From positions 3,038,001 through 3,102,000 of the forward strand of contig JAHBBC010000001.1 in the NCBI GenBank assembly GCA_019915015.1: a stretch of DNA of 64,000 nt, in the 5' to 3' direction. Position 1 is the stretch's first letter; the number at the start of each line of letters is the position of its first letter. The notes beneath the pieces were generated by a model that saw only the letters and a program-made list of their open reading frames with translations, had not been told where the DNA came from and did no database searches. This DNA comes from Auriscalpium vulgare (lineage: Eukaryota; Basidiomycota; Agaricomycetes; Russulales; Auriscalpiaceae). Shown here piece by piece: positions 9,788-20,409 of this stretch. The position numbers and the translations under genes are program-made.

Positions 9788-11047
9788 TACTCTGCCCTCT
9801 AGTCTTGATTACTGGCGCCTCGCTCGGTGGCCTCGGCGGCGAGGCTGCTCGTGTAGTGGCCAAGCACGCCGATCTGGTGATATTGGCGGGCCGAGACCAA
9901 GAGAAGTATGACCACCTCGCTCTCGAGCTCACCATCTCTGCCTGACTGGCGTGGAGATTGGATCAGACGGTCGCATTCATCAAAGGGGAGAACCCGACCG
10001 CTAACTTGCGCACGGTAGTTCTGGACTTGAACTCTCTAGCTTCGGTGAAGGCCGCGGCTGCGATAGTGAATTCATGGACTGAGCCAATTCACGTCGGTCG
10101 CTCGAATGCTGTGCCATGGCGTGTCATTGACATCTTTGAATATAGGTGCTCATAAATAATGTCGCCGTTAAGCTTCCCAAGGAGTTGACCTTGAGCGAGG
10201 ACGTTGAATATCAATTCCACGGCAATTTCCTAGCTCATTACCTCTTCACCAACTTGATCCTGGGGCGAATCAAGGCGGCGGCCTCTGCCGATTTTTCACC
10301 GCGTATCGTCAATGTCTCCAGCTCGGCGCACCGTTACACCCCTGTTCGATTTGAAGACTACAACTTCAGTGATGGGTCTTACAGTCAATTCAGTGCCTAC
10401 GGCCAGAGCAAGACGGCCAACATTCTCTTTACTGTTGAGCTCGCCAAGCGTTACGCAAAGGACGGCATATTGTCCTTCTCTCTTCATCCAGGAGGTGAGA
10501 CTCCGCTCGTGGAGTTGCAAAACCGCTGACATTCGATTTTCAGTTATCTCGACGCCTGGAGCGCAGAGTCTCCAGAAGGAGCGCATCGCATTGGGTAAGT
10601 TGTTGGTACATACTTCTTCATCTCGCTATAGACGAGTGATACAGGCACAATCGATAAAGACGGAAATCCGAAGCCAGGCTCTCAACCGCGCAAGAGTCTC
10701 TCTGCGGGTACAGCGACGTGAGCAATGCGGAGTTGCACTGATGGCACGACTACTCTGACACTGTGCCTTGTAGCCACATCGTTGCCGCGTTCGACCCCAC
10801 TATAAAAGGTGAGAGCCCGTGCACAGAGTTGATATCCGGTCGTCGTTGATTTTTTCTGCTCAGGTCAATCAGGCGCGTATCTCTGCGATTGTGAGGTTCA
10901 CAATGACCTCGCGGCTCCGCACGCTGTCGATACTGTGAGTTCTCATCAGTGATCGCCATGGCGGGCTTTATCTCATGCTACTTGTAGGAGAACGCCGCAA
11001 AACTTTGGGCTCTCGCGGAGAAACTGGTTGGACAGACCTTCGCTTGA
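9788..11047 (+). pseudogene. short-chain dehydrogenase (retinol dehydrogenase-like) lacking its first exon
   Basis: From 9788 an SDR can be spliced through seven GT-AG introns to the TGA at 11045-11047. It has the Rossmann motif TGASLGGLG, then LILAGRD-like residues, LDLNSLASV, VLINNVAV, VNVSSSAH, the catalytic YGQSK pair and HPGVIST, and ends with the ENAAKLWALAEKLVG tail typical of fungal retinol-dehydrogenase-like SDRs. These reduce or oxidise small carbonyls or alcohols with NADP(H) or NAD(H). The exon coding the usual ~30 N-terminal residues is not found: sequence 5' of 9788 gives no continuing frame and runs into the Copia LTR region. I infer that element insertion removed the promoter and first exon. 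All downstream exons are clean, so the loss is recent, or an unrecognised upstream exon restores it. Confidence 0.7.
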
Positions 11048-11106
11048 GTTGTCGCCGATGATCTATGTGTTTGGATTTGAGTTTAGATTGGGACGTGTAC
11101 CTCCCT

Positions 11107-11476
11107 CTGGCGGGCGTACTGCGGCCTGCGGGAAACGGCGAGTGGCGTGCTTCAGGAACTGGGTATACGTATGCTATGCTGAGCTGCCGCCTGCCATTGC
11201 CGCCGGCGCGGACAAACATTTTACATATTGGATTACAGAGGACGCATGAACGAACCTTAGTCTCCACTGCAACGCCGGCACGCGCCGTGGTTGTCGTGTG
11301 GTGGATCCGCTCCGCTCATCGTGGTAGTGCCCGAGAAGCCCGGTGGACGTCGCGGCAGCAAGTACTGGCGGGCCTGCGGGTACCGGCGAACGGCGCGATT
11401 CAGGAACTGGGTATACTTACGGCAAGCTGCCACCCAGTACTGCCATTGCCGCCGGTGCGGACAGACATTTTACATG
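11107..11476. repeat. diverged direct repeat of about 110 bp, two copies
   Basis: The stretch at about 11107-11228 recurs at about 11355-11476, sharing TTCAGGAACTGGGTATAC and a block ending ACATTTTACAT with substitutions between. Each copy lies in an open frame rich in Arg and Cys, but no protein family is recognised. Nothing else is seen between 11048 and 11614. Confidence 0.6.
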
Positions 11477-11614
11477 TTCCTGCCAATAGTCTAGCTCAGA
11501 TGAGTTCGCACCCAGCGATCACATAGTGCGATTGGATTCCGTCGACTGCTGTACATATACATATACACATACTTATTCGCCCATCTGCGCATCGAGGTCT
11601 CTCCGACGCGCCGC

Positions 11615-12827
11615 TCAGCTAAAGTGCACGCCACCGTCAACAGATATCTGCCAGAAGCGCCGCATTGCATGAGCGTTGTCCCGTCAAAGTAGCAGCAAGA
11701 CGCACCGTTTGACCCGTGACGAAGCCCCCGTGCTCGGAGGCCAAGAAGGAGACGACATGCCCAACGTCGGCGGGCGTGCCGAGCCGCGTAATTGGCAGGT
11801 GCTGCAGCATCTGTGAAAAGATCACAACGGGTCAGGGGAACTCGCGAGGGGAAGGGATACGACGCACTCCCGAGACTTCCACGCCGAAGTCCTTCGACAG
11901 TGTAGATTCCATGTATTTGTCTGCAGATAGGTGAAGCTCGAGAAGAGGAGATGGTAAGATCGCACGTACACATGTCCGTGTCGATTGCTCCGGGCGCGTA
12001 TGCGTTCACGGTGATGTTGTGCTTGCCCATGTCCTCAGCTAATAGACGCACTAAGTTAGCGACTCCTCTTCCCATTCTCTGGATCGTATGCGCACCGACG
12101 GCCTGCGTCATCCCTCGCACAGCGAACTTGCTTGTGGAGTACGCGAACGACCAACCCGAGCCTGCTCAGCGTCAGTGCATGCGTAATCAGCTCAGGAGGC
12201 CATGGTAGCGGACCTCGCACTCCGACAGCAGAAGACGCCCCTGCATAGATCGTAAGTCGCTGAAGGATAGGTGCATAGAGGAGGCATGCGCACCGATTAT
12301 CCGCCCCCCACGGCCCTGCGCGATCATCTGCTTCGCGGCGTACTTGTAGGAGAGCATGACGCCGCGCACATTGACCGCGAGTACACGCTCAAACTCCTCG
12401 ACGCTGACTGTAGAAAGTGTCGCCTCAGAACTGGACCTATGAATAAATCGATTGCAAACTTACTATCCAAGATCGACTTCAGATGCGCGATGCCTGCATT
12501 CGCCACCATCTGCGAAAGTCACGTGACACTGCTTGAGCTATGCGTCGATGTAGGGAGAGCACGACGCACCACGTCGAGACTTCCGAGCGCACCGACGACG
12601 CTGTCAACGAGTTCGATAACACTCTGCTCCTTGGAGACATCGCCCTCGAACACATGCGCACGACGCCCCTTGGCCTCGATCTCCTTCTTCACCACGGCGA
12701 GGTCGGCTGTCCCAGGCAGGTCGCTCACCGCGACGTCGAACCCGTCGTCTGCCAGCCGCAGCGCGATTCCACGCCCGATGCCCCGTGCGCCGCCAGTCAC
12801 CAGTGCTACGCCCTTCGAGGATGCCAT
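11615..12827 (-). CDS. SDR cluster member 1 (NAD(P)-dependent short-chain dehydrogenase)
   Basis: The gene starts MASSKGVALVTG at 12827 and, after splicing, ends VSVDGGVHFS with a TGA at 11615. The cofactor motif is TGGARGIG, the beta-4 motif is NAG (MVANAGIAH), the catalytic pair is in YSTSK, and the Ser is in the preceding GASSAV. After it come ITVNAYAPGAIDTDM and a final VTGQT-SVDGG segment. This is the classical SDR layout of about 255 residues, closest in appearance to acetoin/diacetyl reductases and 3-oxoacyl-ACP reductase-like enzymes. The substrate cannot be told. At least seven small introns interrupt it, at the same places as in the four paralogues at 18.5, 24.1, 26.0 and 28.5 kb. 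It has no signal peptide, so it is probably cytosolic. Confidence 0.85.
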
Positions 12828-13382
12828 AGATGTTGAAAGTATGTGGTGGTGTTATTGGACAGATCAGCTCGGAGGACGGAATGCGATGCTCTGAGCGAGT
12901 GCAGGGAGTGCAGGCTTTTGAGGCGGGCGCAACATCATATGATCGCTTTTCATACGGCGCAACTCTATAGAATATTGATCAGCGGTAGACAACCCAGCGA
13001 CTAGCATGGCCAAATTATGAAATGTCCTTTTGCAACGGAAGCGCTTTGGTCAACGCCGGTGGTGTCAGAATAATAAAGGTGCTCGCTGTGCGCGGGCGCA
13101 TCGCGAGTAGAAGCAGCAGACGTCCGTCGGATTGCCAAGCATCTTCGAGAGCGGGCCGGCGACCCAGGTGAGAAAGCACAGGCACAAAACGCTGGTCCCG
13201 TCGGGAGCCTACTCGTTCCTTCGGAAGGGCAGGTGCAAATGGTCGGCGGGAGCCGAAAAACTGCGGGCGACCGTAGACTTCTCGTGGTGGACAATCTGCC
13301 ATTGACGACTGAAAGAGATACAGACAACTGTTTCACACGCGCGCTGTATTTCAGCTTCCTGCTTGCGCGGAAGCGATCATGA
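12828..13382. other. intergenic, SDR 1 promoter side
   Basis: No conserved gene is seen. Overlapping short frames on the minus strand at 13001-13336 have no recognisable domain and are not called. Confidence 0.5.
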
Positions 13383-14596
13383 TCAGAGATGCGTGGCGAA
13401 CCACTCCACGGCGCTCTTGAAGGCGCCCTCCTTGCCGGCCTTGACTTTCGGGTCGCTCTGCATCGAGTTCTCAGGTATGCCGAGCGCCGTTAATGAAGAG
13501 ACACATACCAGATCTCCTCGGACCTAACTCAGGATCAGGCTCTCAGTGAAAGGTCCAGTGTATCAAACGACGCAATGCACTCACGGCAAAACCATGCGTG
13601 CAGCCCTCGAAGTAGGTGCGCTTGTAACCCGGAGCAAACTTGCCATTGCCGAGGAGCGCGTCAGCCCTGTCCTGCTTCTCTTTGGTGAACAGCGTGTCAA
13701 TCTCGCACGAGTTGATCAAGAGCGGAGCCTTGGACTTTTCCGCGTAATTCTGCAAGAAACAGCGCGTGAGACGACGGTGCAGAAGCAGAAGTGTGTGGAG
13801 GGCAGGCCCCATACGTTGAGGTCGACAACCTCCACGAACGTCGGGTGCGACACCACGGCGACGCTGACGAGGTTCTCCAAAGCAAAGTCGAACACGGGAC
13901 GAGCTGCGGAACCGCCAGCGACCATAAGCACAGTGTGAGTTTGAGGTGATGAATGTCGACGATGGCTGGGACGCACCGCCGTAGCAGTATCCTGTGGTGC
14001 CGAAGCGGGTCACACCCTGCTCCTTGAGCCCGATAATCAACCTCCTGGCAATTTCACCTGCATGAGCGGGAGGGTGGTTGCCGAGCCAGGTCATCAGGTT
14101 CAGAGGAATGCCCTAGGACTTCGTCAGTCTGGTAAGAAGGACCATGGAAGAAGCTCCTTACACCAGCATCGGTTGGCGCGTCGAAGGCGATGGGGTCTTC
14201 GTCAAACAGATCCGGAGCGTACACCTTAAACCCGTTCCTCGCGAAGTCATCGGCAAGAAGCTGGGAGAAACGATTGAGTATTTCGACGGGGCAGCTGGGA
14301 GCACAAACGAACTTGATGGTTTATGAGGTTCAAAGCGCCGTAGACGTCCGACAGGTAGATGACCGCCTTATCCCTGGGGTAGTCGCCCTCCGGGGTGGCC
14401 ACATAAGTCTTCACGCCATTGATTATCTCGATCTTTCCTGGGAACCAGACCGCAATTATGCCCAGCTCTTGGAAAACGAAGCCTACCAACCTTCAGGGGT
14501 ACCTTCGTGTCGCACGCCTGCACCAAGTCATCAAAATGTAATAACGTCGTTACGCGCAGACGGCTAACCTTTGAAGCAATCTGCACAGAAGCTCAT
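13383..14596 (-). CDS. dienelactone hydrolase family protein
   Basis: Eight exons (14569-14596, 14491-14517, 14313-14437, 14162-14260, 13977-14112, 13815-13903, 13585-13749, 13383-13469) join to exactly 252 codons, giving 251 residues, the usual family size. The N-terminus reads MSFCADCFKG-V-HEGTPEGK, then NGVKTYVATP. The nucleophile is C136 in GYCYGAR. D186 (CEIDTLF) and H220 (CTHGF) complete the Cys-Asp-His triad. The ending DPKVKAGKEGAF is typical of fungal members. Dienelactone hydrolases open lactones formed in catechol breakdown, but many fungal members have unknown substrates. It lies 555 bp from SDR 1 on the same strand, so a joint role in small-molecule catabolism is possible but not shown. 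The choice of the GTAAGG donor after codon 93 is required to keep frame. Confidence 0.88.
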
Positions 14597-14812
14597 CGTG
14601 TTGCGTTGCAAGACGAACAGGGGTATTCAACCTATTTATGTTTTATGAGAAATGTTGGTTAGCTTCCGTGATCAACCGATCGATGTGCTCCGACCTTGGT
14701 GACCCAAGCAAGATCACGAATCACCGATCAGAGAACCGGAGGCAAGTGCCCTTAGCTGTTGTGCATGGCCAGTCATGTCATGCAAATAATCATGGTGAAA
14801 ATAAACTCACTT

Positions 14813-14874
14813 ATCAAGTACTCACTAATCAAGTACTCACTAATCAAGTACTCACTAATCAAGTACTCACTAAT
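14813..14874 (+). repeat. 15-bp tandem repeat, about four copies
   Basis: The unit ATCAAGTACTCACTA is repeated without change up to the left end of the Harbinger element. A diverged unit, AATCAAGTGCTGAAAG, resumes right after the element at 18263. The transposon therefore sits inside or at the end of this array. Confidence 0.85.
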
Positions 14875-14942
14875 AGGGGAGCTCAGAGTAGACCGTTTTC
14901 GTTTCCGTTTCGTTTTCAAACGCCTTTCGTTTTCGATTCGGC
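14875..14942 (+). repeat. left terminal inverted repeat of the Harbinger element
   Basis: It is the reverse complement of 18195-18262 over 68 bases with no mismatch seen. It is rich in short TTTCG and TTTTC steps. Confidence 0.9.
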
Positions 14943-15027
14943 GCCCCGGCGTGATATTACATAATGTCACTCAATCTACGCCGCTGCGCGACACCGCCGC
15001 CATTGCTTTCGAGCTCTTCCACCAGCC

Positions 15028-16351
15028 ATGGCCCGTGCTACCTACCACGATGAGATTATCGACGCATACATCACATATATGGCTATCCAGATGGCACTCA
15101 TGCCTCCATCTTCAGCCACAGCTATGATGGAGCAGCTCCAACGCGATAGCTCAATCCTTCACACCATCCTATCCTCCCGCTACATCAACCCCCGTCCTCC
15201 CGTCGTTAAAGCCGGCAATCTCCAGCTTGCATGGGAGTATGCACAGGATCCTGCCCATCACCACCGCTTTATCAACATGCTCCGTGTCTCTCCCCACGTC
15301 TTCGACACTATCCTTGGCCTCATCGAGGGTCATCCCGTATTCCAGAACAACTCGAACACCCCGCAGGAGGATATCCGAACGCAATTAGCGGTGACCCTGT
15401 ACCGTATGGGTCGCTATGGCAATGGCGCATCTCTCGAGGATATCAGCCGTGCAGCGGGCTGTTCAGAGGGCGCTGTGGAGCTATACACGGAGAGATGTCA
15501 GGAGGCGCTGATGTCCTTGCATGGGATGTTTGTACGGCCGCTAACAGAGGAGGAGAAAGAGGTCGAGAAAAGGTGGATTGATGAGCAGCTTGGTTTCACG
15601 GGATCCACCTGGAGGGAGGGATGGGTGATGTACGACGGGACAATTGTTGTCCTGTACAGTCGCCCCGGCCTCGACGGTGACGCGTACTACACAAGGAAGT
15701 GCAACTATGGGTTCAACGTCCAGGTATGCTGGATATCTTCTAATAGCTCCTGACTGACATATCTGTACACAGATTGGCAATACACCGTCGAATCTACGAA
15801 TCGTTGACTATTCGCTTGGCATGACCGGTTCTGCTCATGATGCATCTGCATTTGAGCATACTGCAGCTGTCAAGCATACCGACTGGTTCTTCAGAGGTGA
15901 CGAGTTTGCATGGGGTGACTCTGCGTACCCTGTCAGCTCGCGGACCATCCCAGTTCACAAGAAACCAGCGTCGTTAGACCGCTCAAATGCCTTATTCGAC
16001 AAACACGTAGCTCGCCTACGCGTTCGCTCTGAACACACCATGGGTGCACTCAAGGGCCGATGGCAATCCCTTCGTGGCTTACGGCTCAATATCCGTTACA
16101 ATCGGGACCATATACGAGCGTGTCGGTGGATTTCATGTTGCATCATCTTGCACAACGCAGTGCTCGACATCGAAGGATGGGCGAGTGGGACAAGCTTTGC
16201 GACTTGGCACTCACGTGCTCAGGAAGAGGACGATAGGGGGGAGCCAGATGATCCTATAGATGATGATATCACAGAGGATGATGATTGCGAGGCTAGGAGA
16301 CGTGGCCTTGTGGCAGAAATAGTAGCCGCTCAACGAGCAGGACTTGTATAA
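15028..16351 (+). CDS. PIF/Harbinger DDE transposase
   Basis: Two exons (15028-15723 and 15773-16351) with one 49-nt GT-AG intron give 424 residues, the normal size. The N-terminal third holds a helical, helix-turn-helix-like region (SLEDISRAAGCSEGAVELY, about 135-153) of the kind used for DNA binding. The nuclease core of the DDE_Tnp_4 type follows, with D203 in VMYDGTIV, then HDASAF at 254-259, D281 in WGDSAYP, and E319 in RSEHTMGALKGRW. All three acidic residues are present. The C-terminus is strongly acidic. It should cut and join the element ends, normally together with the second element protein coded at 16467-18063. The start is the first in-frame ATG after the terminal repeat. Confidence 0.93.
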
Positions 16352-16466
16352 ATGAACAAGATTAAATCTGAGATTGTAAAGAGTAAGAGAGATATAATCA
16401 GAAAGAAGAAAGGACTGTGTAGCATTAAATGAGAGGCTGCAGTTAGAAAGGACAAAAGCAAAATGA

Positions 16467-18063
16467 TCAGACTAAGCCTCGCTCCAACTCGTCTGGAACC
16501 ACAGATGATCCTCGTCCAAGATCTCTGTCCAACTGGCTCTCATCCCAGGGAGGACTATTTTCTCTCTGGCTTGTCATCTCGCTCTCGGGCTCATCATCCG
16601 GAGGTGTCGATGCGCGCGGCAGAGATGAAGGCGTCGATGCAGCGGTTGACATAGAGCCCGTGCGTGAGATGGAACGAGCGGGCGTAGCGGCGGCGACAAC
16701 CAGAGGAGGATTCTGAAGGCGCGATATATTTTCACGGAGATCTTGAAGCTGCAGCTGAAGGTCATCGTCAAGTGCTTCCGACTTGCGGCGATACTCATCG
16801 TTCGTCCACAAGCCAATCTGCAGCTCACGAAAGAGGCGGTCGTGGCGATCGCGAGCGTCTTGGCGAAGACTATTCATGTCATCGCGCAGCCTGTCGACAG
16901 CTTTGCGGATGTTCTCTTCCTTTGACACCGCAAAGCTACGCCTGCCACATGAATTAGTCCACGTGCATTACCAACAACTAGTATTACTTACTCGATGGAC
17001 TCCTTCAGTATGTCTTGAATGCCGGTGCGTGACGTGGGCTTGAAGCGACCCTTCAAGCTCTCCAGCTTCTCTTCCGACAGGTGTGCGGGAGTCTTCTTCG
17101 CACTTGCTTGCGACGAGGGCGGCACGCGGTTCTCTTTGGGAGTGTGTGGCGTCTGCGGTGGCGATCCCGGGCCGGGTGCGGTCGCAGAAGAGTCTTGCGC
17201 GAGAGGCGCCGGGCCATCGTGAACGCGTAGGACGGGGTCTATGTCCTCTTCGCGCGGTTGCCGCACAGGTGGCGCGTCGTCGGGAGGCTGATAGTGCACT
17301 GTGCGGTGACCGTCCGGACCAACCCCAGTCGTGATGATGATCGGGTTTTCATTTGGGCGGGTGGCAAGGATCGCGTGAATTCGGGGGAAGACAGCGAACT
17401 CGGCCTCGATCTCCTCTGCACAGGATGTGTTAGCCTCCAGCGTGCTCATCGGAGATCACAAAATGAACTTACGCCAGATATTCTTGTGGCGTGCATCGGT
17501 ATCCTCGGATGGGCCATCTGGCCCTATGTAGCAGACCAAATACTCATCTGGACCATCGTCGGCATCACCTGTGTCGACGATGGCCTCATTCCCAGTGAGG
17601 ACACCTCCACCCGTGCACTTAATGCGCCGAACCTTGGAGTGATAGGTGATGCGTAGCCTACACAAGCCTGTGAGCACGTATGAGGCATCCAATAAGGGTA
17701 TGGACATACTGATTTATTTTCCCGAGCACCTTTGCTCCCAGACTGACGAAATCCGAGTCCGGAGCATCCTTCCAGAGGATGCGAGCAAGCCGCTGACCCG
17801 CTGCGACCTTACTTTCTCCGCTTTTCTTCTGGAAAGATGTCAGTAACAAAGCCCAGATGATGCGTGGGCCACCTGCATACCTCACCACGCTTGTTACCAA
17901 ACATAACCTTGCGATTTTGCGGCTGTTCGAGCTCCGTGATGAGCTGCAGGAGCAGCTCATTTGGCTTCTTATTTGTGCCCCAGCTGATGTTCTCCTCACG
18001 GGATTTCTTGCCCGGAGCTGTCTCAGGCTGGTCGGAGTCCGAGCGGCCGCGTTTCCGGGGCAT
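16467..18063 (-). CDS. Harbinger accessory gene (probable DNA-binding partner of the transposase)
   Basis: A multi-exon gene converges on the transposase. It starts MPRKRGRSDSD at 18063 and ends at 16467. Exons near 18063-17878, 17828-17715, 17655-17474, 17416-16990 and 16925-16467 carry, in order: a basic start, a WGTNKKPNELLLQLITELE helix region like the Myb/SANT-like start of second genes in fungal Harbinger elements, a mixed segment (CYIGPDGPSED), a Pro/Ser-rich linker, and a long C-terminal coiled coil starting KEENIRKAVDRL. In this superfamily a second, Myb-like protein is needed for transposition and nuclear import. Assigning that job here is an inference from position and the first helix region. 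Exact splice sites were not all verified. Confidence 0.75.
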
Positions 18064-18194
18064 TAAGAGAGTAGGAGAGTGTAGATTAAGGAGGTATCGC
18101 GAGGGAATGAGTGTGTGAGACACGAAGACGCCGCACAACGCGAGCGTCACCTAAAGTCACACGATTGTCACACATCGGGTCACTTATGCCGCGG

Positions 18195-18262
18195 GCCGAA
18201 TCGAAAACGAAAGGCGTTTGAAAACGAAACGGAAACGAAAACGGTCTACTCTGAGCTCCCCT
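18195..18262 (-). repeat. right terminal inverted repeat of the Harbinger element
   Basis: Perfect partner of 14875-14942. Confidence 0.9.
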
Positions 18263-18533
18263 AATCAAGTGCTGAAAGCCAAAACACGACAGAGCTGCTG
18301 CTGACGCGGCAGGTCATGCGCCAAGATACGCCAAGATACGGAATGTCACCTTGCACGGGCAAAAACGGCGGCAATGAGAGTGAGGTTCCGCCATCGACCT
18401 TCCACGGACAGGGCTCCGACATAGTCCGAAATGAGCACATGTTCTTCTAAATTTCCACTTGTACAAAGTACCTGCCGCAAGCCCAGTCAAAACTGTATAC
18501 GCATACTCAGTCAATACACGGGTTCTTTTACGT

Positions 18534-19777
18534 TCAGCTGAGATTCAGGCCACCATCGACGGAGACCTGACGCAATCAGTATAGCTAGACGTGATCCAGT
18601 GAAACTTTTATGCTTACAGTCTGGCCTGCAAATTTTGAGCCGGTCAGGCACAGGAAACATAACGGGGCGACAGCCAGGACAACCCACCAGAGATGTAATT
18701 GGCCTCCTTCGACGCCAAAAATGAGACCAAGCTAGCCACGTCCTGGGGTATTCCAATACGCTTGATTGCGAGGGCTGAAGTTACCTGTTTGGTGCACTAT
18801 TAGGCACTATTAGAAGAAAGGTATGCCTAGATTTACCGCCTCCCTCGTCAGGCCGCCTGCTGCCTGATCGTTGCTAAGAGCGTTGACTGTGAAATGATGT
18901 GAATTCTTTCAATGGATGGTTTGGAAGAGCGACATACTCATCCTGGTCTCTGTAGCGCCTGGAGCATAAGCGTTAACTGTGATACCATACTGTCCCAACT
19001 CGAGGGCTACACTCATCTCGCTGTTGATGTTGGCTAAGACCGTAGTGATATGTGACTAACCAGCGCTCTGAGTCAGCCCTCTCACAGCGAACTTGCTCGC
19101 AGAATACGCGAAGCCGATGTTGTACCCTGCGAAGGTCATTCAAAGCAAAGATTGACAGCCGCTTGGCATAAACCTACCGCGTTTACCAGAGGAAGACGAT
19201 GCCGCTGCAATGTCGTTGAGTTCGGGGCTAAAGAGGACCAGAGACAACAAGCGAAACCTATGATTCGGCCACCACGGCCTTGAGCGATCATCTGCTCTGC
19301 TGCGTACTTGTAGCACAGCATCACTCCGCGGATGTTGGTCGCGAATATCTTCTCAGCACCCTCGACTGTGACTGCTCCAAGGATTTGACCATGCACTCAA
19401 GTAGAGCAAGATGGTGCTTACACGTCAAGACGGAGTCCAAGGACAAGATGCCTGCGTTCGCCACCAACTAGAAACCCAGTAGTCAGCGAGGTGGCATTCA
19501 CAACGGTAAGATAATCACGCACGACGTCCAGGCTGCCCAAAGCATCAACAGTGCTTTTGATCATATTCTTCACATCCTGCTCGACTGTCACATCGCCCTC
19601 GAACGAATGTACGCGGTGTCCTTTGGCTGATAGCTCTTGAATGACGGCAGCGAGCTCTTGGGTACCGGGGAGGTCGTTGATTGCGACGTCGAAGCCGTCC
19701 TCGGCGAGTCTGAGAGCAATCGCACGGCCAATACCACGAGCAGCACCGGTGACGAGAGCAACACCCTTGTTCGACAT
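18534..19777 (-). CDS. SDR cluster member 2
   Basis: The frame opens earlier, but the family start is MSNKGVALVTGAARGIG at 19777, aligned with its paralogues. About nine exons splice to an ending GQTVSVDGGLNLS at 18534. Visible motifs are TGAARGIG, a VANAG equivalent, VRGVMLCYKYAAEQM-like helix residues, YSASK for the catalytic Tyr and Lys, ITVNAYAPGATETRM, and SLVSFLASKEAN. Frame and motifs are intact, so it is probably an active NAD(P)-dependent reductase or dehydrogenase with an unknown substrate. It lies 272 bp from the right end of the Harbinger element; the insertion separates it from SDR 1 and the dienelactone hydrolase. Confidence 0.85.
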
Positions 19778-19814
19778 TCTGGTAGGAGTCAAGTCCAAGT
19801 GGGAGTGTAGTTGC

Positions 19815-19824
19815 GCCTATATAT
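19815..19824 (-). promoter_or_regulatory. TATA-like box of SDR 2
   Basis: CATATATAGG on the minus strand, about 40 bp 5' of the start codon. Confidence 0.45.
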
Positions 19825-20409
19825 GCAGCCAGGTTCCAGTCCAGTGAATCACCTGCCCATAAAGCAGTCGAACCAGGCTCTCCCACGAAAGAATGGAGCG
19901 AGGAAGGAGCCGTTGTTGGGATCACATGTGCCACATTTTATGGCAATTGGTGCACCGAGGCTCTGAGCGCGGAAGATAAGGCAGCACAAGAGTAGCACAC
20001 ACGGCCTCATATGAACGCGCAAGGGAGAAAGACACATGTCGCGTGTCCGGCTGGCCGCTGGTCCAGCGTGCATGTGCAGGCGAGAAGGCCTGGCAAGGGT
20101 CGTGAAAGACTGCGAGCGAGAGACTTGGGGCGTGGAGCGACAGACGTGGAAAACGGGCATAAGCGTTTGCCAGGAAAGCGCTGATCTGGGCCTACGCGAG
20201 GACTTGTGCGAAGCGGTTTCCGGAATAGAGGGCGGAGAGGGCAAGGCGCAAGAGAGGGTGAGAACAATAAACGGAGGATAGGTCACACCGGCACAGTGAC
20301 ACAATGTGACCTGACGCGGCGACCGTCACCCTCAAGGCCAGCTTCGAGCTCTGTCACTTGGACCCTCTTCACCCGCTCTGAGTTATCGCCAAACTGCCTT
20401 GGAGAAGCT
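19825..20409. other. divergent intergenic region between SDR 2 and the chromo-like gene
   Basis: No further gene is seen. The frame of the chromo-like gene is open back to 20206, but similarity to a chromo fold begins only after the ATG at 20410. Confidence 0.5.

Larger units (their letters stand above)
14875..18262 (+). mobile_element. complete PIF/Harbinger DNA transposon, 3388 bp
   Basis: Both ends carry a 68-bp inverted repeat that is identical base for base, at 14875-14942 and 18195-18262, beginning AGGGGAGCTCAGAGTAGACC. The flanks give a three-base duplication, AAT at 14872-14874 and 18263-18265. It can equally be read as TAA one base to the left, the usual TWA target of this superfamily. 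Inside are a transposase on the plus strand and a second gene on the minus strand, converging, as in other PIF/Harbinger elements. Perfect ends and two open genes point to recent, perhaps ongoing, activity. Confidence 0.92.

Noticed and set aside
15028..18063. Host genes between 15 and 18 kb
   Set aside because: Both genes lie between the perfect inverted repeats and belong to the Harbinger element.
20206..20409. N-terminal extension of the chromo-like gene
   Set aside because: The frame is open but the residues are low-complexity, and the next ATG at 20410 directly precedes the conserved region.
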